The notes below the pieces were generated by a model, which searched no databases, was not told where the DNA came from, and saw only the letters and a program-made list of their open reading frames with translations. A stretch of 64,000 bases of DNA from Pseudomonadota bacterium. Its GTDB lineage: Bacteria; Pseudomonadota; Alphaproteobacteria; Rhizobiales; Beijerinckiaceae. A program made the translations under genes and the position numbers. Where the stretch lies: positions 558,001 through 622,000 of the forward strand of contig JAIUNR010000001.1 of NCBI GenBank assembly GCA_020161575.1. Direction: 5' to 3'. Of this stretch, positions 9,509 to 18,596 are shown one piece after another; position 1 is the stretch's first letter; each line of letters begins with the position of its first letter.

Positions 9509-9916
9509 TCAGTGAAAATCCCTGGTTGTGCCGGCGAGATCATCGAGGATCGGGCAATCCGGGCGCAGATCACCGTGGCAATGGGCGGCGAGATGCTGGA
9601 GCGCCTTCCGCATCGCCTCCAGTTCCGCGATCTTGATTTCCAGCGCCGCGATCTTCTCCTGCGCGATGGCTTTGACATCGGCGCTGGCGCGGTTGCGGTC
9701 CTGCCAGAGCTTGAGCAGAGCCCCGATTTCCTGAACCGAGAATCCGAGATCGCGCGCGCGGCGGATGAAACGCAGATGGTGGATTTCCGCCGCGCCGTAA
9801 ACGCGATAGGCGCCGCTGCCATTGCGCTGCACGGGCGAGATGAGGCCGATTTCCTCGTAATAGCGGATCATCTTGGCCGAAACGCCGGAGGCCGAGGCGG
9901 CTTCACCGATATTCAT
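9509..9916 (-). CDS. cueR: CueR, copper-responsive MerR-family regulator
   Basis: 135 residues. The N-terminal winged helix (MNIGEAASASGVSAKMIRYYEEIGL) is typical of MerR proteins, followed by a dimerisation coiled coil. The metal loop C113-x7-C121 (CHGDLRPDC) matches the Cu(I)/Ag(I)/Au(I) site of CueR, with S78 at the place of the conserved serine of that group. It should activate the copA promoter when cytoplasmic copper rises. Its ATG overlaps the copA stop codon (ATGA, 9913-9916), so the regulator is made from the promoter it controls, giving autoregulation. Confidence 0.93.
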   Translation of the reverse strand: MNIGEAASASGVSAKMIRYYEEIGLISPVQRNGSGAYRVYGAAEIHHLRFIRRARDLGFSVQEIGALLKLWQDRNRASADVKAIAQEKIAALEIKIAELEAMRKALQHLAAHCHGDLRPDCPILDDLAGTTRDFH

Positions 9917-12207
9917 GCGGATTTCCCTCCCGTGACGGACAGGCCCGATTCCGGATCAAAACGCCCGAGCCGAAGCGCATTGGTGACCACGAACACGCTT
10001 GAAAGCGCCATCGCGCCGGCGGCCAGCATCGGCGAGAGCGTGATGCCGAAGGCCGGCTGGAGAATGCCGGCCGCCACCGGGATGAGGGCGGCATTGTAGG
10101 CAAAGGCCCAGAACAGGTTCTGGTGGATGTTGCGCATGGTCGCGCGCGAGAGCGCAACCGCTTTCGCCACGCCGTTGAGATCGCCGGAAACCAGCACGAT
10201 CTGCGCGCTTTCGATGGCGATATCCGTGCCGTTGCCGACCGCGATGCCGATATCGGCGGCGGCGAGCGCCGGCGCGTCATTGATCCCGTCCCCCACGAAG
10301 GCAAGCGCGCCGCCTTTGCGGGGCAGGGCGCGCAAGGCCTCGACCTTGCCTTCCGGCAGCACTTCCGCGACGACATGCCCGATCCCGGTTTGCGCGGCGA
10401 TCGCCTCGGCGGTGCGCCGGTGATCGCCCGAGATCATGGCGACGCCGAGATCCTGCGCGCGCAGCCGGGCGATCGCCGCCACGCTGCCGGGTTTGAGCGG
10501 ATCTGACACCGCGATCAGCCCGGCAAGCGTGCCCTCGATTACCACGAAAAGCGGCGTGTTTGCTTTTTCCGCCAAGGCTGCGACACGTTCCGAGAAAGGC
10601 GCGGGATCGATGCCGTTCTGCTTGAGGAAAGCCGCCGAGCCGACAAGAACGCGTCGTCCCTCGACCCGCCCCTCGATGCCCAGACCGGATGCGGTGGAAA
10701 CCTCGGTGGCCAGGCCGGGGACGATGTTTTCCTTTTCCGCCGCGCGCAGGATCGCGACGCCGACCGGATGCTCCGAACGCGCTTCAAGCGTTGCCGCGGC
10801 CCCGAGGATCTCCGTCGGACTGAAGCCTTCCGCCGGGATCAGCGCCGTCATTTCCGGGCGACCGAGGGTCAGCGTGCCGGTCTTGTCGAAGGCGATCATG
10901 CGCGCTTCGCTCAGGGTCTGAAGCGCATCGCCGCGCCGGAACAGGATTCCGAGTTCCGCTCCCCGCCCGGTGCCGACAAGGATCGAGGTCGGTGTCGCCA
11001 GCCCCATGGCGCATGGGCAGGCGATGATCAGCACCGCGACCGCGTTGACCAGCCCCATGGCGAGGCCTTCCGCGCCGCCGAACCAGAACCAGACGAGAAA
11101 GGTAAGCACGGAGAGCGCGAGGATGACCGGCACGAAGACGCGGGTCACCTTGTCCACTGTTGCCTGGATCGGCAGTTTCGCAAGCTGCGCGTTCTCGACC
11201 AGGCGGATGATCTGCGCCAGCAGGGTCTCGGCGCCCACCCGCGTCGCGCGGAAGGAGAACGAACCGCTCGTGTTGATCGTGCCCGCGATCACCGTGTCGC
11301 CTTCACCCTTTTTTGCGGGCAGCGGCTCGCCGGTGATCATGGATTCATCGAGCCAGGAAGTGCCTTCCTTCACCACGCCATCGACGGGAATGCGCTCGCC
11401 AGGGCGGATCGAGACGATATCCCCCTGCTGGACCTGCGCGATATCGACCTCGACAAGATCGTCACCCCGCAAGATGCGCGCGCTGGCCGGCCTCAGCTTC
11501 ACGAGGTGCCGGATCGCGCGGTTGGTGTGGCCCCGGCTGCGCGCTTCGAGATAGCGCCCGGCCAGCACAAGCGTCACGATGACGGCGGCTGCCTCGAAAT
11601 AGACATGCGCCGTGCCTTCCGGCAGCCAATCGGGCGCGAAGGTCGCGATGCTCGAAAATCCGAACGAGGCCAGGGTGCCGAGCGCGACCAGCGAATTCAT
11701 GTCCGGTTCGCGCTGGAAGAGGGCGGGAATGCCGCGCCGGTAGAAATCGCGCCCCGGCCCGGCCAGCACCGCGCCTGTCAGCAGGAAGGCGACGATACGC
11801 AATGTGCCTTCGCCGAAAGTGCCCGCAAGGTAATGATGGAAGGCTGGGAAGACGTGCCCGCCCATCTCGATGATGAAGACGGGCAGGGTGAGCAATGCCG
11901 CGAGCAGCGCCCGTATGTGGAGCCTGGCGCTTTCCGCTTCGTTGCGGGCTTCGAGTTCATCCTCGCCGGCGGATGTGGGGCGTTTGGCGCTATAGCCTGC
12001 TTCGGCGATCGCGTTGGCGATGCGGGAGAAGTCCAGCGCGCCGGTACTTCCCGTGATGTCAGCCTGAGCGGTGACGAGATTGACGCTTGCATTCTCGATG
12101 CCTGGCAGCGCCTTGATCACGCGCTCGACGCGGTTCGCGCAGGCCGCGCAGGTCATGCCTTCGACAAGGAGCGACAGGCGATCGGGGGGTGATTGGGCAT
12201 TGGCCAT
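9913..12207 (-). CDS. copA: Copper-exporting P1B-type ATPase CopA
   Basis: 764 residues. One N-terminal heavy-metal domain carries GMTCAAC (C20 and C23). The core has the actuator motif TGE (292-294), the transmembrane copper site CPC (397-399), the phosphorylation site DKTGTLT (441-447), an HP locus (SEHPVG) and the hinge GDGINDAP. These mark a Cu(I) exporter of the inner membrane that moves copper to the periplasm. Start MANAQSPPD has GGAG seven bases upstream. A CueR-type promoter lies just upstream, and cueR follows in the same operon. Confidence 0.97.
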   Translation of the reverse strand: MANAQSPPDRLSLLVEGMTCAACANRVERVIKALPGIENASVNLVTAQADITGSTGALDFSRIANAIAEAGYSAKRPTSAGEDELEARNEAESARLHIRALLAALLTLPVFIIEMGGHVFPAFHHYLAGTFGEGTLRIVAFLLTGAVLAGPGRDFYRRGIPALFQREPDMNSLVALGTLASFGFSSIATFAPDWLPEGTAHVYFEAAAVIVTLVLAGRYLEARSRGHTNRAIRHLVKLRPASARILRGDDLVEVDIAQVQQGDIVSIRPGERIPVDGVVKEGTSWLDESMITGEPLPAKKGEGDTVIAGTINTSGSFSFRATRVGAETLLAQIIRLVENAQLAKLPIQATVDKVTRVFVPVILALSVLTFLVWFWFGGAEGLAMGLVNAVAVLIIACPCAMGLATPTSILVGTGRGAELGILFRRGDALQTLSEARMIAFDKTGTLTLGRPEMTALIPAEGFSPTEILGAAATLEARSEHPVGVAILRAAEKENIVPGLATEVSTASGLGIEGRVEGRRVLVGSAAFLKQNGIDPAPFSERVAALAEKANTPLFVVIEGTLAGLIAVSDPLKPGSVAAIARLRAQDLGVAMISGDHRRTAEAIAAQTGIGHVVAEVLPEGKVEALRALPRKGGALAFVGDGINDAPALAAADIGIAVGNGTDIAIESAQIVLVSGDLNGVAKAVALSRATMRNIHQNLFWAFAYNAALIPVAAGILQPAFGITLSPMLAAGAMALSSVFVVTNALRLGRFDPESGLSVTGGKSA

Positions 12208-12234
12208 GGGAGGGCTCCATCTCTCGATCGTGGA

Positions 12235-12265
12235 GATGTAATCCTTCCCATGATGGTAAGGTCAA
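12235..12265 (-). promoter_or_regulatory. CueR-controlled copA promoter
   Basis: On the minus strand a -35 box TTGACC (12260-12265) and a -10-like box TACATC (12235-12240) are 19 bases apart, the overlong spacing typical of MerR-family promoters. Between them lies a perfect interrupted dyad, CCTTCCCATGATGGTAAGG on the plus strand (12243-12261), with half-sites CCTTnCCAT and ATGGnAAGG. The match to known CueR operators plus a CueR gene in the operon makes the assignment strong. Confidence 0.88.
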
Positions 12266-12301
12266 GGACGGCTGCGTGAAAACCTGCGCGCGTGGCGTGA
12301 A

Positions 12302-12571
12302 TTATCGCTTTGCGCCGCCCGCCTGCACGATCAGGACGCCCAGATCCATCCGACCACGTCGGCGGACGGAAACAAGCTCGCGCATATGGCGGCGGGGAAC
12401 CGATACAATGAACTGGTTCGGAATCATCGCGGTATTGGCGACAACCAGCCGCATTCCGCGGTTGGAAATGTCATGGACCTCGCATGGCACGGGCGGCTTT
12501 TGCGCGTCGATGATGATGGAACCCTGAAGAAAACAGGGGTTGCGGGCCTCTGTGCGGCGTTCTGCGGACAT
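12302..12571 (-). CDS. PilZ domain protein
   Basis: An 89-residue single-domain PilZ protein (PF07238). The RxxxR element lies at the N-terminus (RRTEARNPC) and the second cyclic di-GMP motif, (D/N)xSxxG, appears as DISNRG near residue 34. Such small PilZ proteins bind cyclic di-GMP and act on partner proteins. It lies 54 bases downstream of another PilZ gene on the same strand and is probably cotranscribed with it. Confidence 0.8.
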   Translation of the reverse strand: MSAERRTEARNPCFLQGSIIIDAQKPPVPCEVHDISNRGMRLVVANTAMIPNQFIVSVPRRHMRELVSVRRRGRMDLGVLIVQAGGAKR

Positions 12572-12625
12572 TGTCTTCCCTTCTGGGTTTTCTCGCGATG
12601 TCTTTCTGCATCGCGTGCGCCTTGT

Positions 12626-13048
12626 TCAGGCGATTTTCCTCTGCTGGTTGAGCGCTGCGATAACCTGCCGCATTTCGGCGAGCTGGCTGCGCAAATGCAT
12701 GGTCTCCGCCTCGAGATCGAGCACGCGACGGCGGAGATCGAACGTGTCGCCCGAGAGCGGTATCGGCGAAGTGGCTGTCATCCCTGCCTGCGCTTCATGC
12801 ACGAACGAGATGCCGATTTCGTTATTGTGCCGCCAGATGATGCGTGCGCGGCGGGTAATGCTCTTCAACGGGACGAGAATCTCGAAGAATTCCGGCAAGG
12901 TCACGGAGACCGGAATTTCCAGCCGCGCGCCGGTATCGGAGATGTCACGAACAGTGCAATCCGTGCGGGAGGCACCGTTCGAATGAACGATTTCTCCACG
13001 CAGGAAGCTGCGTGTCCGGTTGCTCTGCCGCTGTTCGACGCCCGACAT
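12626..13048 (-). CDS. PilZ domain protein with C-terminal coiled coil
   Basis: 140 residues. The PilZ domain fills the first 95 or so, with basic RxxxR-type residues (QRQSNRTRSFLRG) and DISDTG as the second ligand motif. The last 40 residues (LRRRVLDLEAETMHLRSQLA and following) have heptad spacing and look like a short coiled coil, so a dimer or a partner contact is likely. It precedes a second, smaller PilZ gene in the same direction. Confidence 0.8.
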   Translation of the reverse strand: MSGVEQRQSNRTRSFLRGEIVHSNGASRTDCTVRDISDTGARLEIPVSVTLPEFFEILVPLKSITRRARIIWRHNNEIGISFVHEAQAGMTATSPIPLSGDTFDLRRRVLDLEAETMHLRSQLAEMRQVIAALNQQRKIA

Positions 13049-13146
13049 GGCTCAGTTTTGCCCATCTGGAGATGTAGATGCCCGAACGCTAATCTTGATG
13101 GCTTAACGTTTCGTCGCTTCGATCGGTGAATACGCGGCTTTGGGGC

Positions 13147-14406
13147 TCAGCGTGCGGGCGCGCTCGCGTCATGGTCAAAAAGCCATGAATAACGCTTCAG
13201 CAGCGCCCCGGCAGGCAGGAGGCCGAGTGCCGCATCACGCAGCCGCGCCGGGATTCCTTCGAGATGATAGATCAGCGCCTGCCGCCTTGCCTCGCTCTGC
13301 ACGCGCGCGCTGCGGGGCAGGCGTATGGTTTGATAGGCGTTCAGCGCTGCGGCGATGCCGTCCGGCGTTTGCGCATCACGGAGGAGGGCGGCGAGCGTCG
13401 CGCCATCCTCGATCGCCTGGCCGGCGCCCTGCGCGAGGAAGGGCACCATCGGATGCGCGGCATCGCCCAGCAGCGTCGTGCGACGGCTGGACCAGCGCGC
13501 ATCGGCCGGCCTGTCGCAAAGCGCCCAGCGCTTCCATGTTTCCGCCGAGCCCACGAGGTCGCGCGCCTTCCTGTGCCAGCCGAGGAAGCGCGCCTCGATC
13601 TGGACGGGATCGCCGGGCGCGGACCAGTTTTCCTCGCGCCAGGAATCCTCGATGATCGCGACGATATTGATCTCGCGTCCGCCGCAGACCGGATAATGCA
13701 CGAGGTGACCACGTGGCCCGAGCCAGAGGTTGACCTCCGCCTCGCGGGCGAAAAGCGGAGCCTGCTCGCGCGGCACGAGACTGCGCCACGCGGTCTTGCC
13801 GGAATAGCGGGTTGCCGAGGGCATACCGAGAAGCCCGCGGCTTTTCGACCACACGCCATCCGCCGCGACGAGGATGTCCGCCGCATGTGTTTCCTCGCTG
13901 CCATCGGCAAGGCGGAAGCGCGCGGTGACCGTATCCTCGCTTTCCGATATGCTCTCCACCGAGAGCCCGAGCCGGAGATCGATCGCGGCCTGTGCTTTCG
14001 CACGCCGGGCAAGAGCGGTCTGGAGATCGCCGCGATGAACGACAAGGAAGGGTGCGCCATAACGCGCCATGGCCGATTTGCCGAGGGGCGCGCGTGAAAG
14101 GGGCTCGCCGCGTGTGCCGTTCCAGATGCGCAAGGCGCCGGGTTTGACGGCGATACCCTCGAGATCGTCGAGGAGACCGAGCGGTGCAAGCAGCCGCGTG
14201 ACATTGGGGGAAAGCTGTAATCCCGCGCCGACTTCGTTGAGGAGCGGCTCGCGCTCCGCCAACGTGACAGACCAGCCCGCACGCGCGAGAAAAAGGGCAG
14301 CGGAAAGACCGCCGATCCCGGCACCGACGATCAGCGCGCGCTTTGGTGAGGGGGAGGGATCTCCCTTGCCTTCTGCGGTGCCGGGACTGTCTGCGCCTTC
14401 GGGCAT
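13147..14406 (-). CDS. FAD-dependent monooxygenase (salicylate hydroxylase type)
   Basis: 419 residues of the class A flavin monooxygenase family. The Rossmann FAD motif GAGIGGLSAALFLARAG lies near the N-terminus, DILVAADGVWSKSR is the DG motif, and LLGDAAHPMVPFLAQGAGQA is the GD motif that contacts the flavin ribityl chain. These enzymes hydroxylate aromatic rings using NAD(P)H; the substrate is not evident, and ubiquinone-type hydroxylases are related. I begin at MPEGADSPG (14406), four bases after the stop of the upstream zinc-finger gene; the longer frame to 14547 would overlap that gene. Confidence 0.82.
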   Translation of the reverse strand: MPEGADSPGTAEGKGDPSPSPKRALIVGAGIGGLSAALFLARAGWSVTLAEREPLLNEVGAGLQLSPNVTRLLAPLGLLDDLEGIAVKPGALRIWNGTRGEPLSRAPLGKSAMARYGAPFLVVHRGDLQTALARRAKAQAAIDLRLGLSVESISESEDTVTARFRLADGSEETHAADILVAADGVWSKSRGLLGMPSATRYSGKTAWRSLVPREQAPLFAREAEVNLWLGPRGHLVHYPVCGGREINIVAIIEDSWREENWSAPGDPVQIEARFLGWHRKARDLVGSAETWKRWALCDRPADARWSSRRTTLLGDAAHPMVPFLAQGAGQAIEDGATLAALLRDAQTPDGIAAALNAYQTIRLPRSARVQSEARRQALIYHLEGIPARLRDAALGLLPAGALLKRYSWLFDHDASAPAR

Positions 14407-14410
14407 GAGG

Positions 14411-14659
14411 TCAGGCCGCTTCCGGCTCGCTCCAGAGAGCGTCGGCTGGCGCCGCGATCGCGGATTTGAGCGCCGGGTCGAAGCGGTAGAGGGTCGAGCA
14501 ATACGGGCAGACAATGTCGCCGTCGGCGCCCATATCGAGAAAGACATGCGGATGATCGAAGGGCGGTTTCGCCCCGATGCACATGAATTCCTTCACTCCG
14601 ACGCGGATCTCCGCCAGCCCGGCCGAATTGTGGAAATGCGGAACCGATTTCTCGGCCAT
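14411..14659 (-). CDS. Zinc-finger protein, zf-CHCC type
   Basis: 82 residues with the zf-CHCC pattern (PF10276): HPHVFLDMG followed by VCPYCSTLYR, together with an upstream Cys (FMCIG). This matches the small zinc-binding protein related to the mitochondrial complex I subunit NDUFS6, common in Alphaproteobacteria. The start MAEKSVPHFHN at 14659 gives the usual length. It is four bases upstream of the FAD monooxygenase and probably cotranscribed with it. Confidence 0.82.
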   Translation of the reverse strand: MAEKSVPHFHNSAGLAEIRVGVKEFMCIGAKPPFDHPHVFLDMGADGDIVCPYCSTLYRFDPALKSAIAAPADALWSEPEAA

Positions 14660-14813
14660 GGCGCCTCTCTCCTCCTCTTCGCGCCGCGATGCGCGAGTCA
14701 GGCGTTGAATAGCGCCAATAGCGTCCTCATCCAAGATAAATCAGGATGCGGGACGCGAAATCGCGGGATGCGCTGGTGCTTGAATCCCGAGGCCGATCCC
14801 GCTAGGCGAAGAC

Positions 14814-15599
14814 ATGCTCAAGCATTTTTCCCATGACGGGCTCTCGCTCGCCTATCTCGATACGCGGCAGGAAGGCGGCCACGGCACGCCTGTACTCCTC
14901 ATCCATGGTTTCGCCTCGCTGATCCGCATCAACTGGGTCGGCCCCGGCTGGGTCAAGACCCTCACGGAGGCGGGTTACCGCGTGATCGCGATCGAGAATC
15001 GTGGCCATGGCGCTTCGGAAAAGCCGCATGATCCCGCCGCTTATGCAACGCCTCTCATGGCGGAGGATGCGCGCGCGCTGCTCGATCATCTCGGCATCCA
15101 GCGGGCCTTCGTTCAGGGCTATTCGATGGGGGCACGGATTTCTGCCTTTCTCGCGATGCGCCATCCTGAGCGCGTCGCGGCGCTCGCGCTTGGCGGGCTC
15201 GGTATCCATCTTGTCGACGGGGTCGGCTTGCCGCTTGGCATTGCGGAAGCGATGGAAACCGCGGATGCCAGCGGCCTGACCGATCCGACCCAGATCATGT
15301 TCCGCAGTTTCGCCGAGAAGAACGGGCAGGATCTGCTGGCGCTTGCGGCCTGTATCCGGGGATCGCGGCAGGTTCTCGACAGATCCGAGGTCGCGCGGCT
15401 GGCCGCTCCGACGTTGATCGCGGTAGGCACGCGCGACGATATTGCCGGCGCCCCCGAACCGCTCGCCGCGATGATGCCGGACGCGCGGGCATTCGCGATC
15501 GAGGGGCGCGATCACAATCTCGCCGTCGGGGACAGGACCCATCGCGCCGAGGTGCTCGCGTTCTTCGATCAGATACGACAATCCGGTGGCATGGGGTAA
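14814..15599 (+). CDS. Alpha/beta hydrolase
   Basis: 261 residues of the alpha/beta hydrolase fold. The oxyanion-hole segment HGFAS, the nucleophile elbow GYSMG (S104), an acid in VGTRDD and the catalytic histidine in GRDHN complete the triad. No lid or signal peptide is seen, so it is cytoplasmic. The substrate is unknown; the family covers esterases, lactonases and C-C hydrolases. It is transcribed divergently from the zinc-finger/monooxygenase pair. Confidence 0.85.
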   Translation: MLKHFSHDGLSLAYLDTRQEGGHGTPVLLIHGFASLIRINWVGPGWVKTLTEAGYRVIAIENRGHGASEKPHDPAAYATPLMAEDARALLDHLGIQRAFVQGYSMGARISAFLAMRHPERVAALALGGLGIHLVDGVGLPLGIAEAMETADASGLTDPTQIMFRSFAEKNGQDLLALAACIRGSRQVLDRSEVARLAAPTLIAVGTRDDIAGAPEPLAAMMPDARAFAIEGRDHNLAVGDRTHRAEVLAFFDQIRQSGGMG

Positions 15600-15726
15600 A
15601 ACGCAGCCCGGAATCAAAAGGTGAATCGATTTCATTCCGGGTGGTCGCGCCTGCACGCGCCCGGCAGTCGAAATTCTTCGCCTTTTGCCCTATATTGAGA
15701 ACATCCTTTTTCCGATGGAGGCTCCG

Positions 15727-16560
15727 ATGCCTGTCACATCCTTCGATCGCGCCAAGGCCGGCGTGTCATCCGCGCCCCAGCTTGATCCTGTCTGGCAGCG
15801 GTTGCGGCAGGAGGCAGAGAATGTCCGCCAGACCGAGCCTTCGCTGGCGGGGCTGGTGCTCGCGACCATCCTTCATCAGAAGAGCCTGGAAGAAGCGGTG
15901 GCGCACCGCATCGCCGAACGCCTCGACCACCCCGATCTTTCCGCCAGCCTCATCCGGCAGGCATTTTCCGAATTCGTGGCGGCCAGCCCGGTTTTCCGGG
16001 ATGTCCTGCGGGCGGATATCGGCGCGGTGCTCGATCGCGACGCCGCCTGCGAGCGCGTGGTCGAACCCGTGCTCTATTTCAAGGGTTTCCACGCCATCCA
16101 GACACATCGCCTGGCGCATTGGCTGTGGCAAGCGGGGCGACGCGATTTCGCGCTTTATCTGCAAAGCCGCTCCTCTGCCGTCTTCCAGACTGATATCCAT
16201 CCTGCTGTGCCCATGGGGCGGGGCGTCTTCCTCGACCATGCGACGGGGTTGGTGGTCGGCGCCACGGCGGTGATCGAGGATGATGTCTCGATCCTTCAGG
16301 GCGTGACGCTCGGCGGCACAGGCAAGGATCACGGCGACAGGCATCCGAAGGTGCGGCGCGGCGTGCTGATCGGCGCGGGTGCCAAGATCCTCGGCAATTT
16401 CGAGGTTGGCTGCTGCGCGCGGGTCGCGGCGGGCTCGGTGGTGCTCAAGGCGGTTCCGCCGGGCGTGACTGTGGCGGGGGTGCCGGCGAAGATTGTCGGC
16501 GAGGCGGGTTGCGCGGAACCGGCGCGCAGCATGGATCAACTCATCGATACCGGCGGCTGA
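15727..16560 (+). CDS. cysE: Serine O-acetyltransferase
   Basis: Makes O-acetylserine from serine and acetyl-CoA, the first step of cysteine synthesis. The 277-residue protein has the helical N-terminal domain and C-terminal left-handed hexapeptide repeats (DIHPAVPMGRGVFLDHATG and onward, with the family segment GVTLGGTGKDHGDRHPK). The start at 15727 has GGAGG five bases upstream and gives a normal length; two earlier ATGs lack such a site. DUF3126 follows, an order common in Rhizobiales. Confidence 0.93.
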   Translation: MPVTSFDRAKAGVSSAPQLDPVWQRLRQEAENVRQTEPSLAGLVLATILHQKSLEEAVAHRIAERLDHPDLSASLIRQAFSEFVAASPVFRDVLRADIGAVLDRDAACERVVEPVLYFKGFHAIQTHRLAHWLWQAGRRDFALYLQSRSSAVFQTDIHPAVPMGRGVFLDHATGLVVGATAVIEDDVSILQGVTLGGTGKDHGDRHPKVRRGVLIGAGAKILGNFEVGCCARVAAGSVVLKAVPPGVTVAGVPAKIVGEAGCAEPARSMDQLIDTGG

Positions 16561-16715
16561 GCCGTCGCACCACGGGAGGCGGGGCCTTTCCCCGCCAAAA
16601 TACCGTTCGGGCCGGTTACGGGTTGTCCTTCTGTGCGGAGCATGGCAATCCGAACCCAGCGATCCGCGAATCCGCTTCAGGCGGTCGGCGGGTCAGAAGC
16701 GACGAGGGGCACAAT

Positions 16716-16928
16716 ATGGAAAAAGCAGATCTGGCCAAGGTCGAGGGCTATCTCAGGCGGACTTTCGCCAATGCGGCGATCCGGGTCGTGCCGCGTCCGA
16801 AGAAGAAGGATTCCGCCGAGGTCTATCTTGGCGAGGAATTCATCGGCGTCATCTCCGAGGATAACGAGGACGGCGACAAGTCCTATTTCTTTGAAATGGC
16901 GATCCTCGATACCGATCTCGAGGACTGA
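16716..16928 (+). CDS. DUF3126 family small protein
   Basis: A 70-residue acidic protein starting MEKADLAKVEGYLRRTF, preceded by GAGGGG. The body (VVPRPKKKDSAEVYLGEEFI) matches DUF3126 (PF11324), a family of unknown function almost confined to Alphaproteobacteria and often found after cysE, as here. No transmembrane segment or signal is present. A role linked to cysteine synthesis would be guesswork. Confidence 0.85.
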   Translation: MEKADLAKVEGYLRRTFANAAIRVVPRPKKKDSAEVYLGEEFIGVISEDNEDGDKSYFFEMAILDTDLED

Positions 16929-16946
16929 TCCGAAAGCCGGCGCGGC

Positions 16947-17582
16947 CTATTGCCGCGCCATCATCGCTGCGAGAATAGCGGTGGAATCATCTGAAAGACG
17001 CCGCCATTGATCAAGATGCGCTGCGTCGAAGCGCAGCTCGGCATCGATGCCGCCCAGCCGCAGGCTCGCGGAACACAATTCGCTTCCCGCCGTCACCGGG
17101 CATAACGCGATGAAAGGCCCGCGCGGGCCGGCCCCGAGATAGAGTTGACGATCCTCATACGGCGTACCCGGCCGGAACCGGCGCATGATCAGCCCGCCCA
17201 CATTGGTCCAGGTTTCTCCCGTGAAAAAGCGGGCATGGATTGCCTGCAATTGCGTGGATGCGTCGGGCCCGTTGCGCGCGGCGGGTGTGAGGGTGATCGT
17301 CAGCCTGTCCGGCAATGGGCGCCGCGGCGCTTGTGCCGAGGGCGGGGGCAGGGGGCTGAAATCGGCGATCGCGACCGCGAGATCCAGCCTGTCTAGCCGG
17401 CCACCGCCCATTTGCGCCTGATCCCGGATGAAGCGCCTGGGCACGCTCAGAACCTGGTCGCCGAGAAGAACCTGCGCGTCACCGCTGACCTGTTCCTCCT
17501 CGCCAAGCCCATGATGAAAGAGCGCCGCATTGGCCCCGAGTGCCAGAGCCAGAAGGCCGGTTGCGAAGGCGAGTTGTTTCAT
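16947..17582 (-). CDS. Hypothetical exported protein
   Basis: 211 residues beginning MKQLAFATGLLALALGANA, a signal peptide or N-terminal anchor. The rest is rich in charged and Pro/Arg segments without a family I can name, and has a Cys pair near the end (IALCPVTAGSELC) that could form a disulfide in the periplasm. The start at 17582 is chosen because the upstream part of the open frame lacks protein-like composition. It diverges from the next gene and converges on DUF3126. Confidence 0.6.
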   Translation of the reverse strand: MKQLAFATGLLALALGANAALFHHGLGEEEQVSGDAQVLLGDQVLSVPRRFIRDQAQMGGGRLDRLDLAVAIADFSPLPPPSAQAPRRPLPDRLTITLTPAARNGPDASTQLQAIHARFFTGETWTNVGGLIMRRFRPGTPYEDRQLYLGAGPRGPFIALCPVTAGSELCSASLRLGGIDAELRFDAAHLDQWRRLSDDSTAILAAMMARQ

Positions 17583-17726
17583 AAACACAACAGAAGCGGC
17601 ATCGTGGTTAACCAAACGTAAAGAAACCGGGTGATCTGCCCCGTTTTGGCGCGAAAACGCCTTGCATGATCCTTGCTGCGTCGGGTTTGTTGTAATCAGG
17701 CGAATGCCAAGGTCTGGAGTTGGGCA

Positions 17727-18047
17727 ATGTCGCAAACACAAATCGAATCCTTTCTTGCTCTTGGTCTGGGTTTCGCCTTTGCGGGGCTGGTCATGGCGCT
17801 CTACCGCGCCTGGCGCGATCAGCCGCCCAGCTTCTCGATGCTGCTGGCCGGTGGCTCGAGCGGCCTCGTCTCCATTCCGCTGCTCGCGGCTGCGGGGCCG
17901 GCGATCATCATGCGCAATACCTTGCGTGGCCGCCGCTATGAGCGCCGCAAGGTTCATTTCGTGGCCATTGCGACCGCAATCGCTTCCTTCTGGTCGATCC
18001 TGATCGGCTTCCAGCTGCTCAAGCTGGTCGGCGGCTTCTTCTCCTGA
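17727..18047 (+). CDS. Small conserved membrane protein (possibly DUF6949)
   Basis: 106 residues with about three hydrophobic helices and the segment GPAIIMRNTLRGRRYERR between the second and third, which I associate with a conserved rhizobial membrane protein family (DUF6949, from memory and tentative). GGAG lies seven bases before the ATG. It is seven bases upstream of the gamma carbonic anhydrase gene, so the two are cotranscribed. Confidence 0.65.
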   Translation: MSQTQIESFLALGLGFAFAGLVMALYRAWRDQPPSFSMLLAGGSSGLVSIPLLAAAGPAIIMRNTLRGRRYERRKVHFVAIATAIASFWSILIGFQLLKLVGGFFS

Positions 18048-18054
18048 GGTCGTG

Positions 18055-18588
18055 ATGCCGCTCTATGGTCTTGACGATCACGCGCCGATCCTGCCCGAAC
18101 CGGGGCGCTACTGGGTCGCGCCGGATGCCCATGTCATCGGCAGGGTGATCCTGGGCGAGGATGTCGGCATCTGGTTTGGCGCTGTGCTGCGCGGCGACAA
18201 TGAACCGATAAAAGTCGGGCCGGAAACGAATATCCAGGAGCATGCCACGCTGCATACCGATATGGGCTTTCCGCTCACGATCGGGCGCGGATGCACCATC
18301 GGCCATGGGGCGATCCTGCATGGCTGCACCCTTGGCGACCACGTGCTTGTCGGCATGGGCGCGACGATCCTCAACGGCGCGCGGATCGGCGAGGGATCGC
18401 TGGTCGGCGCCGGAGCGCTGGTGACCGAGGGCAAGGAATTTCCCCCGCATTCGTTGATCGTGGGTTCGCCCGCCAGGGTGGTTCGCGTGCTGGATGAAGC
18501 CGCGCTTGAAGGATTGCGGAAATCTGCGGCCAGCTATGTGCGCAACTGGAAACGGTTCTCGGCGGGACTTGTCCGCATCGATTCCTGA
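18055..18588 (+). CDS. Gamma-class carbonic anhydrase family protein
   Basis: 177 residues of left-handed beta-helix (hexapeptide) type. The three zinc ligands expected of the family are visible as the histidines in IQEHATLH and IGHGAILHG. Members include active CO2 hydratases and the Paa Y/YrdA-like proteins with no proven activity, so catalysis is not certain. The start is at the ATG at 18055, just after GAGG; an adjacent GTG is possible. A terminator-like hairpin follows nine bases after the stop codon. Confidence 0.88.
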   Translation: MPLYGLDDHAPILPEPGRYWVAPDAHVIGRVILGEDVGIWFGAVLRGDNEPIKVGPETNIQEHATLHTDMGFPLTIGRGCTIGHGAILHGCTLGDHVLVGMGATILNGARIGEGSLVGAGALVTEGKEFPPHSLIVGSPARVVRVLDEAALEGLRKSAASYVRNWKRFSAGLVRIDS

Positions 18589-18596
18589 AAAAGATC

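Noticed and set aside
16578-16596. GGCGGGG/CCCCGCC hairpin after cysE as a terminator
   Set aside because: It is followed by AAAA rather than T on the plus strand and has no T tract on the minus strand.
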